Shown: positions 1 through 10,319 of the stretch, piece after piece
Numbering within the stretch: the stretch's first letter is position 1
How the letters are laid out: each line of letters opens with the position of its first letter
NCBI GenBank assembly: GCA_019753375.1
Contig: JAIELC010000032.1
Location: 1 to 64,000, forward strand
Length of the DNA: 64,000 nt
DNA from: Sphingomonas sp.
Lineage (GTDB): Bacteria; Pseudomonadota; Alphaproteobacteria; Sphingomonadales; Sphingomonadaceae
Direction of reading: 5' to 3'
Translations under genes and position numbers: made by a program
Notes under the pieces: model-generated
Database searches by the model: none
Seen by the model: the letters and a program-made list of their open reading frames with translations, nothing else
What the model was told of the DNA's origin: nothing

Positions 1-1616
1 ATTTTGTGTGCCGCGATGCCGACGGGAACTTGGCCAACGCTTTTGTCTGCACCGCCAATATCGATGCGGCGGACGGCGGCGCACGGATTGTGGAGGGCAA
101 CCGCAAGGTACTTGCCGCACGGCTCAGCGACGCGCGGTTCTTCTATGATACCGACCTGAACGTGCCGCTGGAAGAGCAGGCGAAAAAGCTCGACCGGATC
201 GTGTTCCATGAAAAATTGGGGACCGTGGCCGACAAGGTTGAGCGCGTGGCGAAGCTGGCGCGCTGGCTGGTGGAGGAGGGGATCATCAAGCCCTCTCCCC
301 TTCAGGGGACAGGGTTGGAAGAGGGGCCTGTCGATAGCGGGGCACGCGCGGACACGCCCCTCTCCCCAACCCTCTCCCCTGAAGGGGAGAGGGAGAAGGT
401 AGCAGGCCTGGCTTACCGCGCTGCGCAGCTTTGCAAGGCCGATCTGGTGACGGGCATGGTTGGCGAATTCCCCGAACTGCAAGGGGTAATGGGCGGCTAT
501 TACGCACTCGCCCAGGGCGAAGACCCGCGCGTCGCGGGGGCGATCCGCGATCACTACAAGCCGGTCGGGCAGGGTGACGACGTACCGACCGATCCGGTGA
601 CGGTGGCGGTTAGTCTGGCGGATAAGCTGGATACGTTCGTCAGTTTTTTCCGCTTAAGCGAATTTCCAACTGGCAGCCGCGATCCATTCGGTCTTCGGAG
701 ATCAGTGCTCGCGATTGTTGCGCTTTTGGACAAGAATTTGGTGCGTTTCTCGCTTCAATCCGCAATCGATAAAATAGTGGAGTGGCACCGCCCGAGAGCG
801 TTCGTTAAGGCTGTCGACGATGAGCCCCTACTTAGATCACTTAATTTACCTTTCAATGTAACGAACGTTAGGGTCAGTTTGGAGAGCAATGAGAGCGGTG
901 AACGCTTCTCTACGCTCACGCTAAATGACTCAAAATTTGGACCTTTTGCTTCGACTGCCTTCGAAGATCTGATGGAAAAGATGGGAATTTGGGGCGCAGC
1001 AGGTGCGCTTGACAAGAGAATTTTTGAGTTTGCAACGGACCGTCTCAAAGTCCAGCAGCGCGAGGCGGGCGTCCGGCACGACCTGATCGACGCGGTGTTC
1101 GCGCTTGGCGGCGAGGATGATCTTGTCCGCCTGCTCGCGCGCGTCCGTGCGCTGCAATCGTTCATCACTACCGAGGACGGGGCAAACCTGCTCGCCGGCT
1201 ACAAGCGCGCCGCGAATATCCTGAAGAAAGAGGGGGTCGAAAAGCCCTCTCCCCTTCAGGGGAGAGGGTTGGGAGAGGGGCAGTCCAGCAGCGGTACGCC
1301 GGTTGAGAGCCCCCTGTCCGCGGCCCTCTCCGCTGAAAGGGCGAGGGAACTGGGCTACACCCCCGAACCCGCCGAGGCCGCGCTGATCGCCGCGCTCGAC
1401 GTCGCCGCGCCTGCCGCTGCTGCCGCCGTCGCAGCAGAGGATTTTGCCGCCGCGATGACGGCGCTTGCCAGCCTTCGCGCACCGATTGATGCGTTTTTTG
1501 ACGCGGTAACGGTCAACGATGCCGATCCAGCCAAGCGGGAGGCGCGGTTGCAGTTGTTGGCGCGGGTGCGCGAGGCGGTTCATTCGGTTGCTGATTTTTC
1601 GAAGATCGAGGGATAG
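1..1616 (+). CDS. glyS: Glycine--tRNA ligase beta subunit, 5' truncated by window
   Basis: Beta subunit of the heterotetrameric (GlyQ2GlyS2) glycyl-tRNA synthetase, which charges tRNA-Gly in the cytosol. The frame is open from base 3, so the GTG at 6 is an internal valine and the gene begins outside the window. Family landmarks are GARIVEGNRKVLAARL near the left edge, ADLVTGMVGEFPELQG (about nt 438-485), GVRHDLIDAVFALGG, and a C-terminal anticodon-binding-type end with PIDAFFDAVTVND. Two palindromic repeats (291-393 and 1245-1347) are read through in frame and add about 35 residues each. The block from about 640 to 1060 is visibly AT-richer, with codon use unlike the flanks. It ends TAG at 1614-1616, and ppdK follows on the same strand. 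glyQ would be expected just upstream. Identity is secure; whether the interrupted protein is fully active is not known. Confidence 0.95.
   Translation, partial: FVCRDADGNLANAFVCTANIDAADGGARIVEGNRKVLAARLSDARFFYDTDLNVPLEEQAKKLDRIVFHEKLGTVADKVERVAKLARWLVEEGIIKPSPLQGTGLEEGPVDSGARADTPLSPTLSPEGEREKVAGLAYRAAQLCKADLVTGMVGEFPELQGVMGGYYALAQGEDPRVAGAIRDHYKPVGQGDDVPTDPVTVAVSLADKLDTFVSFFRLSEFPTGSRDPFGLRRSVLAIVALLDKNLVRFSLQSAIDKIVEWHRPRAFVKAVDDEPLLRSLNLPFNVTNVRVSLESNESGERFSTLTLNDSKFGPFASTAFEDLMEKMGIWGAAGALDKRIFEFATDRLKVQQREAGVRHDLIDAVFALGGEDDLVRLLARVRALQSFITTEDGANLLAGYKRAANILKKEGVEKPSPLQGRGLGEGQSSSGTPVESPLSAALSAERARELGYTPEPAEAALIAALDVAAPAAAAAVAAEDFAAAMTALASLRAPIDAFFDAVTVNDADPAKREARLQLLARVREAVHSVADFSKIEG
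291..393. repeat. Palindromic repeat A, inside glyS, in frame
   Basis: Left arm 291-326 and right arm 356-393 are near-exact inverted copies of one another, built on CCCTCTCCCCTTCAGGGG. Each arm is itself a small palindrome around CCCCTTCAGGGG or CCCCTGAAGGGG. The element sits between the glyS codons for LVEEGIIK and VAGLAYRAAQ, is a multiple of three in effect, and has no stop codon in the glyS frame. It encodes a Pro/Gly/Glu-rich loop beginning PSPLQGTGLEEG. It appears in the other copies at 1245, 1626 and 21247. Confidence 0.85.
1245..1347. repeat. Palindromic repeat B, inside glyS, in frame
   Basis: Second copy of the same element in the same gene, same orientation and same reading frame. 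The left arm (1245-1280) is nearly identical to that of repeat A and encodes PSPLQGRGLGEG. The right arm (1310-1347) has decayed from perfect complementarity but still reads through. It lies after KRAANILKKEGVEK and before YTPEPAEAAL, at what looks like a surface loop in this family. Confidence 0.82.
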
Positions 1617-1625
1617 CGGATTTCA

Positions 1626-1724
1626 CCCCTCCCCTTCAGGGGAGGGGCCGGGGGTGGGGCCTGTCAGTCTGGCGCAGCGCTAGAGGACAAGCCCCACCCC
1701 AACCCATCCTCCGCAGGGGATGGG
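1626..1724. repeat. Palindromic repeat C, between glyS and ppdK
   Basis: Same family as the copies inside glyS, here in the 124-base spacer upstream of ppdK. The left arm is 1626-1659 (CCCCTCCCCTTCAGGGGAGG core) and the right arm 1691-1724. It could form a long hairpin in a glyS-ppdK read-through transcript. The ppdK ribosome binding site (GGGAG) lies immediately after the right arm. Confidence 0.75.
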
Positions 1725-1740
1725 CTTCAGGGAGTAGAGC

Positions 1741-4407
<2,667 letters not shown>

Positions 4408-4415
4408 TCACGGGG

Positions 4416-5111
4416 GTGATCACCGGGCAGACGATAGCATTGGCGCTTGCCGTTCCGCGGGTGGTGGCATTGCCGGCGGATGAGCGTGCCCATGCGCAGG
4501 CAGAAGCAATCGTGGCGACGATCGAAGCCAGAATTCTGGCGAGTTCGAGCGCAACGGCAACCTTGGCCGATTGGTGCCGCGCCCAGGGGCTGGCGGCGGA
4601 TCCAACGATCACCGCGGAGTGGGACAATAAGGTGCAGGTGGCTCCATCCCCGGATCAGCGCGCCCGGCTTGGCATCGGCCCCGACGACCCCGTTGCCTAT
4701 CGCCGCGTCCGACTGGTCTGTGGATCGCTGGTCCTTTCGGTGGCCGAAAACTGGTATGTGCCGGGAAGGCTTGACCCCGCCATGGTCCAGACGTTGCTGA
4801 CGACCAATACGCCGTTTGGCAAGGTAATCGAACCGCTCAGGCCTGAACGCCGTACCATTGCCAATGAGCGGCTCTGGCATCCGGTACCGGTCGTTCGCGA
4901 CGGCGTGGCATCAACCGGCGCCGCGCCGTGTGAGGTGATCCCCGATGCGCTGTTCCGCCACCAGGTGCTTGTCCTTGATGGCAATGGCCGCCCGCTGGCA
5001 GAAGTGATCGAGACCTATCAACGCGATCTGATTGCCTTTGGGGTGCCATGGGCAGCGCGATCAATCCGCCAATGCCGTGATGCAAATGGTGCCAGCGGGC
5101 CAGAGCGGTGA
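4416..5111 (+). CDS. Chorismate-lyase-like protein
   Basis: About 231 residues from a GTG at 4416, eight bases after the ppdK stop. The N-terminus (ITGQTIALALAVPRVVALPA) is hydrophobic and could be a signal or anchor segment. The middle resembles the chorismate lyase / UTRA fold: a V-R-L-V-C-G-S-L-V-L-S-V-A-E-N strand pattern, then TNTPFGKVIEPL (compare the PLG motif of chorismate lyases), and a late LAEVIETYQRDL strand. A catalytic function is therefore an inference from weak similarity. It overlaps the next gene by four bases (ATGA-type), so the three small genes 4416-6198 are probably co-transcribed. The start is uncertain; a longer reading into ppdK is not supported. Confidence 0.6.
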   Translation: MITGQTIALALAVPRVVALPADERAHAQAEAIVATIEARILASSSATATLADWCRAQGLAADPTITAEWDNKVQVAPSPDQRARLGIGPDDPVAYRRVRLVCGSLVLSVAENWYVPGRLDPAMVQTLLTTNTPFGKVIEPLRPERRTIANERLWHPVPVVRDGVASTGAAPCEVIPDALFRHQVLVLDGNGRPLAEVIETYQRDLIAFGVPWAARSIRQCRDANGASGPER

Positions 5112-5680
5112 AAGTCTGGGCCCGGTACCTGATCGGTATAGCCGCCGGCGTCGTTATCGGTACCGGGAGCGCAGCGATCGCGGTTCGCGCCGGAGCGCTG
5201 GGCAATAATGAGCGGATCGGCGCCTGGTCGACCGGCAAGGATTTTGGCACGGTTCGCGCGAGTAGTTACACGCGCGCGGTTGTCGCCTTGTACGGATTAT
5301 TGGCGCTGCCCGCGAACGAAGCGCGCTATTACACAGCGTCGGTGGATGACGCGGGGCAGCCACTTGATGGCAAGTGCCGCTACCGGGTCAGCGGGGGCAG
5401 GATGCCATCAAAATGGTGGAGCCTGACGCTCTATGATCCAGCGGGATATCTGGTCCCCAATCGAGCCGGGATTTACTCGATCAACAGTATCGCGCTGCCA
5501 CCGGCGGAGCAGACCGCATGGCAGGTCAGCGTGGCGCCGTTGCCGCAAACGGGGCATTGGCTGCCAACGGGCTCGGGCAGGCATTTTGCGATGACGCTGC
5601 GCATGTATCTTCCCGATGACGGTGGCGTCGGCAATCTTTCCAGCGATCAATTGCCCCGCATCGTCCGGCAGTCCTGCTGA
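5108..5680 (+). CDS. DUF1214 domain-containing exported protein
   Basis: 190 residues starting at a GTG inside the previous stop. An N-terminal hydrophobic segment (YLIGIAAGVVIGTGSAAIAV) suggests a signal peptide or anchor. The body has the DUF1214 pattern: ARYYTASVDDAGQPLDG, WWSLTLYDPAGYLVPN, and YSINSIALPP. DUF1214 usually accompanies DUF1254, as here, but the biochemical role is unknown. It overlaps the following gene by one base (TGATG), indicating translational coupling. Confidence 0.8.
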   Translation: MKVWARYLIGIAAGVVIGTGSAAIAVRAGALGNNERIGAWSTGKDFGTVRASSYTRAVVALYGLLALPANEARYYTASVDDAGQPLDGKCRYRVSGGRMPSKWWSLTLYDPAGYLVPNRAGIYSINSIALPPAEQTAWQVSVAPLPQTGHWLPTGSGRHFAMTLRMYLPDDGGVGNLSSDQLPRIVRQSC

Positions 5681-6198
5681 TGCGTGGCTGGATCGGGCCA
5701 GTTTGTGCAGGATTGGTCGCGGCGCTGCTGTGCTGGCACGTCGCGCTGGTCGCGGTGCCGCGCGGTTTAATGGTCGTTGCATCGCGCCGTATCGCGGCGC
5801 TGGGAGGCGTCAACCACATGCTCCACGCACCGTTGGTGACGGCGAATTCGCGCGCAGTGGTGAGGCCAAGTCCAGATCTGCTCTATTCATCGTGCGCCTT
5901 TGATGTCGCGGCCAGCCCGGTGTTGCTGGATATTGCCCCGGTTGATGCACCTTATTGGTCATTGTCGGTGTTCGACGCGCTGACCAACGTCGCCTTTGTC
6001 AGCAACAACCAGCGCTCGCACGGGACGCCGATTCGCGTAGCGATCCTCCGTCCTGGTCAAAAGGCGCCAACAGGATATCAGGCAGTAACCGTTTCTGGGC
6101 CGCGCGGCGTCGCGCTGGTTCGAATCTTGATCGATCGGACGCAGTCGATCGATGCCATTGATGCCGCGCGTCGAAAATCAAGCTGCCGCGCCAGTTGA
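5680..6198 (+). CDS. DUF1254 domain-containing membrane protein
   Basis: 172 residues with an N-terminal transmembrane segment (GPVCAGLVAALLCWHVALVA), then a DUF1254-like region with VRPSPDLLYSSCAFDV, PYWSLSVFDALTNVAFVSNN and GPRGVALVRILIDRT. DUF1254 and DUF1214 are paired domains of unknown function, found here as two separate adjacent proteins. It is the last gene of the plus-strand run and ends just before a hairpin at 6201-6260. Confidence 0.8.
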   Translation: MRGWIGPVCAGLVAALLCWHVALVAVPRGLMVVASRRIAALGGVNHMLHAPLVTANSRAVVRPSPDLLYSSCAFDVAASPVLLDIAPVDAPYWSLSVFDALTNVAFVSNNQRSHGTPIRVAILRPGQKAPTGYQAVTVSGPRGVALVRILIDRTQSIDAIDAARRKSSCRAS

Positions 6199-6200
6199 CG

Positions 6201-6260
6201 AAAAAGCCTCAACCGATGCTCGTCACCATGTCGGATGGCAGCAGCGGGTTGAGGCCTTTT
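6201..6260. terminator. Bidirectional intrinsic terminator
   Basis: Arms GCCTCAACC (6206-6214) and GGTTGAGGC (6247-6255) pair over nine bases, flanked by AAAAA on the left and CTTTT on the right, with a loop of about 32 bases. A-tract and T-tract on opposite sides let it serve both the plus-strand DUF1254 gene and the converging minus-strand tadC. Confidence 0.75.
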
Positions 6261-6299
6261 GGAGCGAGGATCATAGTCGCGCTTGCGATGTCCGATCGA

Positions 6300-7307
6300 T
6301 CAAACGCCGTTCTTGAACGCGTCGGAGATTGAACATGCCGCCGGCCCGAGAATGACGACGAAGAGCGTCGGCAGAATGAACAGAATCAACGGAATGGTCA
6401 TGATTGCCGGCAGGCGAGCGGCCTTTTCTTCCGCACGCATCATGCGCTCGTTCCGGAATTCGCCCGACAAAACGCGAAGCGCGGATGCCAATGGCGTGCC
6501 GTATTTCTCGGTCTGGATCATTGTCGTGACGACACCTTTGACCGCGTCAAGATTGACACGAGCAGCCAGATTTTCAAACGCCTGACGCCGGTCGGTCAAA
6601 AAGCCCAGCTCGATCGACGTCAATGTAAATTCATCGCCCAGCTCAGGGTACGCGCGGCCCAGCTCGCGCGCCACACGGGCGAACGCTGCGTCGACGGTAA
6701 GCCCTGCTTCGGCGCAGATCACCAGCAAATCGAGTGCGTCCGGAAGCCCTTTGCGGATGGCGTGCGACCGCTTGGTCACCAGATTGTTCAGATACAGATC
6801 GGGCCCCTTATAGCTGAGCACGAACGTGCCGGCGACAAGACCATAGGCCTTGATTGGCGTCCAATCGGAAAAGGCATCGGTCCCGTAGACGAGATAGATC
6901 ATCAATCCGCCAAGCACGATTGGCGCGATCATCCGGGCGAAAATCACCGCAACGGCGTATTCCTTTGACCGGATACCTGCCTGCATCAACTTTGTCTGGA
7001 TCGATTTGACCTGACTGTCCTGCAGCACTTTGAGTGACTGAAGGATATTGCGGATGCGATCGGTGGTCTGGTTTTGCCTGACCAGTTTCGCGCGGCGCTT
7101 TGACGTCGAGGCGGTGATCCCCGCCTTTAACTGTTCGCGACGGTCATTCAGCGCCTTGACGCGTTTGGTCATCGGATCGCGCACCGTCGTTGCGGTGTAG
7201 AGCGCAAACAGTACCATGAAGGCGGCGACACCGGCCAACAGCGTGGCAACGCTGATGACGTCAACGCCCAGGATAGTTGGATGAACCGTTTGAGCCTGAA
7301 GAATCAC
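6300..7307 (-). CDS. tadC: Tad pilus inner-membrane protein TadC (T2SS F family)
   Basis: 335 residues. One of two polytopic platform proteins of the Tad (tight adherence) secretion machine that assembles Flp pili. N-terminal TM (VISVATLLAGVAAFMVLFAL), two central TM segments, the T2SSF cytoplasmic domain (LPDALDLLVICAEAGLTVDAAFARVARE and TEKYGTPLASALRVLSGEFR as family hallmarks in part), and a C-terminal TM (IMTIPLILFILPTLFVVILG). It is the last gene of the Tad block, 15 bases after tadB, and is followed by the terminator at 6201-6260. No tadD-like TPR gene follows. Confidence 0.93.
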   Translation of the reverse strand: MILQAQTVHPTILGVDVISVATLLAGVAAFMVLFALYTATTVRDPMTKRVKALNDRREQLKAGITASTSKRRAKLVRQNQTTDRIRNILQSLKVLQDSQVKSIQTKLMQAGIRSKEYAVAVIFARMIAPIVLGGLMIYLVYGTDAFSDWTPIKAYGLVAGTFVLSYKGPDLYLNNLVTKRSHAIRKGLPDALDLLVICAEAGLTVDAAFARVARELGRAYPELGDEFTLTSIELGFLTDRRQAFENLAARVNLDAVKGVVTTMIQTEKYGTPLASALRVLSGEFRNERMMRAEEKAARLPAIMTIPLILFILPTLFVVILGPAACSISDAFKNGV

Positions 7308-7322
7308 GTGCGCCTGCCCCGA

Positions 7323-8294
7323 TCAGATTTCGAAGTTGACCATTTTGGCCATGATGAAAGCGCCGATGCCCATCCAGACAAGGCCACCGCCGCCCGCGAC
7401 CATCAGTCGTGGATCCACAAAGAAGTTCTGCATGTAACCGCCGTTGATCATCCAGATCAGCCCGAAGACGATGAACGGCAGCGATCCAACGATATACGCC
7501 GAAGCCTTTGATTCCGACGACATCGCCCGGATCTTCAGCTTCATTTGACCGCGCATGCGCAGCACGTTGGCCAGGTTGGCCAGTGTTTCCGCAAGATTGC
7601 CGCCGGTCTCGCGCTGAATGGCGATGGTGATCACAAAAAACTGAAATTCGGGCGTACCGAGCCGATCGGCGGTTTCCTGCAGGGCGACATCCATCGTGCG
7701 GCCGATTTTCATTTTGTCGGTGATCGACCGGAACTCGACGCCCACGGGCCCTTCCACTTCCTGGCCTACCACCTGCATCGTTTCAGAAATCGGCAACCCC
7801 GAGCGAAGCCCGCGCACCAGCAATTCAATGGCGTCAGGAAATTTTGCAGTGAACTTCGCAATACGGCGCTTGATCACCATGCCCACGAACCAATGTGGCA
7901 GGCCCATTCCGGTGACGATTCCAACCAGAAGGGCAAGAAGGATGGGCAGGCCCTGCAACCAGAGCAGCGTGGCAATCACCAGCAGCAAGCCGCCCGACAC
8001 CATGCCGTACTGGCCAATGGTCCAAGTTTTGCCCGTCATCGCCAGTCGCTTTTTGAGCAGCGTCGGGTTGGGAAGCAATCGGATGACCGCTTCGTCCATG
8101 CGCGTGTTGCGGCCCGCGGTGATGCGGCGCAACTGCGCTTCGACCACGGCACCGGCAGCGCCGTGGCGCCCGCGCACCACCGAAAGCCGGCGCGTCTTGG
8201 CTCGCTCCGGCGACGGGCCGCTAAAGGCAAGTGCGACCATGCCGATCACGATGATCGACGCGACGGCCATGATCATGATCGGCATAAGTGGCAT
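7323..8294 (-). CDS. tadB: Tad pilus inner-membrane protein TadB (T2SS F family)
   Basis: 323 residues. Second T2SSF platform protein, partner of TadC. N-terminal TM (IMIMAVASIIVIGMVALAFS), a middle TM pair (GGLLLVIATLLWLQGLPILL), the conserved FPDAIELLVRGLRSGLPI and ETGGNLAETLANLANVLR segments, and C-terminal TMs. The start ATG is at 8294. In the usual order the ATPase gene cpaF/tadA precedes this gene, but here only a 69-base gap separates it from cpaE. Confidence 0.93.
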   Translation of the reverse strand: MPLMPIMIMAVASIIVIGMVALAFSGPSPERAKTRRLSVVRGRHGAAGAVVEAQLRRITAGRNTRMDEAVIRLLPNPTLLKKRLAMTGKTWTIGQYGMVSGGLLLVIATLLWLQGLPILLALLVGIVTGMGLPHWFVGMVIKRRIAKFTAKFPDAIELLVRGLRSGLPISETMQVVGQEVEGPVGVEFRSITDKMKIGRTMDVALQETADRLGTPEFQFFVITIAIQRETGGNLAETLANLANVLRMRGQMKLKIRAMSSESKASAYIVGSLPFIVFGLIWMINGGYMQNFFVDPRLMVAGGGGLVWMGIGAFIMAKMVNFEI

Positions 8295-8363
8295 GTTTCC
8301 AGCTTCCTTCGTTACGTCATTTCATTTTCTGGCGGTGATCGGGATTTACCCGACGGCCAGACC

Positions 8364-9665
8364 TTACTTTTTGGCGGCGCGCTTCGGCATCATCGCCTTC
8401 AGTTCGCCGAACTTGCCAAGCAATGATGTGCCCTTGCCGCCCTGCTTTGCGCCCTTCTTGCCCATCGTTCCGCCTTCTTCGGCGGGACCATCTGTGGCTT
8501 CGAACAACCGGTTCGCCAGATCGTGCAAGGGCTGCGCTGACTTCGATCCCTTGCCGACCTCCGCCAAAGGCTTGCCGAGTTTGGCGGCCTGCGCCGCCAG
8601 CTTTTGGTCGAAAGGCAGAACGACATCGATCTTGCGCTCGATCGAGCCTTCAAAATCCTTGCGTGTGATCTCAAGCTGAGCGCCAGCCTGTACCTTGTTC
8701 GCGATGACATAGACTTGCGTCTGTGGGGCGTTCGACTTCAACCATGCGAGAATTCGGATGGAATCGCGGGCAGCCGCCAGGGTCAGCTCGGTCACGACGA
8801 CGGCGATCTGGACATCAGTAATCAGATGCGGATGCTGCACCAGCATCGATCTGGGCAGATCGGTAATCGTCGCTTCAAACGCGGCGCGCATTTCTTCCTG
8901 CAATTGATAAAACGCAGAACCGTCAGAGATTACCGGCGAACTGATGGGCGCTTCGGCCGAAAGAATGGCCAACCGCTCGCTCGCTTTGACCATTGCGCGT
9001 TCGATAAACAGCCCGTCGATCCGGCTCGGATTTTCAATCGCGTCGGTCAGACCACGGCCCGGCTCCAGATCAAGCGCCAGCGCGCCGGTGCCGAAATGCA
9101 CATCGAGATCAAGCATCGCCGTCGTCCGGCCGCCTTTTTCGCTGAACAGCCACGCCATCGACGTTGCGATGCTCGATGCGCCCACGCCGCCGCGAGTGCC
9201 GATGATCGCGATGGAGCAATGTGGTCGCTCTGTCGCCCCTTCGACCAGCTTTGGCGCATTGAGGATCGCCTGCGCGTTGGCCAGGGCATCGCGCAGGAGA
9301 TCCGGCGATACGGGCTTCAGCAGATAGTCCTGGATCCCGCTCGCCACCAAGTCGCGGTACAGCCGGACATCATTGACCTGCCCGGCCGCGATCACGACCG
9401 TGCCCGGCTCGCAAACTTCAGCGAGTGCATTGATGTCATTGATCGGATCGCCGGATTCGGACAGGTCGACCAACAGGATCTGCGGACTGGCGGATACCGA
9501 CAGCGTCTGGACCGCATTGCGCAGGCCGCCCTTGTTGACCTTTTCCGGGGCCCAGCCCATTTCGACCGCTACAGGGCGAACGATTTCAGCCGTTGTTTCA
9601 TCGCAAACAAAAGCGACAAATGGATCACGCGTGCCGATACGGCCCGAATTCCAGGGAGCGTTCAT
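8364..9665 (-). CDS. cpaE: Pilus assembly protein CpaE/TadZ, ParA-like
   Basis: 433 residues. Localises the Tad machine in the cell, by analogy with characterised TadZ/CpaE. A receiver-like N-terminal domain (about 1-140; ILLVDLSESGDP, SGIQDYLLKPVSPDLL) is followed by a MinD/ParA-type ATPase with a deviant Walker A, GTRGGVGASS (156-165), in which an Arg takes the place of the signature Lys, and MLDLDVHFGTGALALDLEP after it. The C-terminal tail is Lys/Gly-rich. Start and cpaD stop overlap by four bases (9662-9665). Confidence 0.92.
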   Translation of the reverse strand: MNAPWNSGRIGTRDPFVAFVCDETTAEIVRPVAVEMGWAPEKVNKGGLRNAVQTLSVSASPQILLVDLSESGDPINDINALAEVCEPGTVVIAAGQVNDVRLYRDLVASGIQDYLLKPVSPDLLRDALANAQAILNAPKLVEGATERPHCSIAIIGTRGGVGASSIATSMAWLFSEKGGRTTAMLDLDVHFGTGALALDLEPGRGLTDAIENPSRIDGLFIERAMVKASERLAILSAEAPISSPVISDGSAFYQLQEEMRAAFEATITDLPRSMLVQHPHLITDVQIAVVVTELTLAAARDSIRILAWLKSNAPQTQVYVIANKVQAGAQLEITRKDFEGSIERKIDVVLPFDQKLAAQAAKLGKPLAEVGKGSKSAQPLHDLANRLFEATDGPAEEGGTMGKKGAKQGGKGTSLLGKFGELKAMMPKRAAKK

Positions 9666-10297
9666 TTCTTGCTGGTCCCTTCAACCTTGAGGCCGCCTGC
9701 GCCCGTATTGGGCGCCGTACGGAGCGTCTGAATTGCCTTGGTCGACACGGCGGCGTCGGCGGTTTCGGCACCGGGCTGACCGCGCACCAGATCATCCGGA
9801 CGAGCAACCATGGCGGCCAGATTTGAACTGACGGCGCACCCGAAGATCGACGATGTGTTGCCGTCGAACTCGTGATTGCCAAGCTTCGAATAGTCGGGGC
9901 AGCCCGGCACGCTCGCCGTGGACCGGATCACGACCACGCGGACCGCGCCCGGGGCGAGCTGGCCCGCCGTAATCGGGGCTGCCTCGGCGAGGAACATGCC
10001 ATAATCGGCAACGATCGCACCGATTTCGTCGCGAGCACCGCTGTTGCTGCCCGACGGGTCATCGACCGCGACCTTGTCACCATAGCCAAGCCGCATCGAC
10101 GATAACCATCCGGCCAGCCGCTGATGTTCGCCCGGCGCCAGCCGATCACCATCGGTGCTGACATCAAATGCGTAGTTGGTGTGTGCGACAACCGGCTGGT
10201 GAACCGTTTCCAGCCCGCGATTAATTGTACCACCGCCGCACGCCGACAGCAGCAGCGCCGGTGTCGCGAGGGTCAGGATCGAGGTTAGTTTCGACAT
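9662..10297 (-). CDS. cpaD: Pilus assembly lipoprotein CpaD
   Basis: 211 residues with a lipoprotein signal: TPALLLSACGGG, modified Cys at about residue 20. CpaD-family features are LAPGEHQRLAGWLSSMRLGYGD, the periplasmic core ending VVVIRSTASVPGCPDYSK, and a C-terminal SNLAAMVARPDDLVRGQPG. In related systems it is an outer-membrane pilotin or support factor for the secretin CpaC. Overlaps cpaE by four bases and follows cpaC at 22 bases. Confidence 0.9.
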   Translation of the reverse strand: MSKLTSILTLATPALLLSACGGGTINRGLETVHQPVVAHTNYAFDVSTDGDRLAPGEHQRLAGWLSSMRLGYGDKVAVDDPSGSNSGARDEIGAIVADYGMFLAEAAPITAGQLAPGAVRVVVIRSTASVPGCPDYSKLGNHEFDGNTSSIFGCAVSSNLAAMVARPDDLVRGQPGAETADAAVSTKAIQTLRTAPNTGAGGLKVEGTSKK

Positions 10298-10319
10298 CTT
10301 GCTCTCCGTGGCGTGGCGC

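Noticed and set aside
291..393. A frameshift or pseudogene reading of glyS
   Set aside because: The frame stays open through both repeats and returns to conserved sequence each time.
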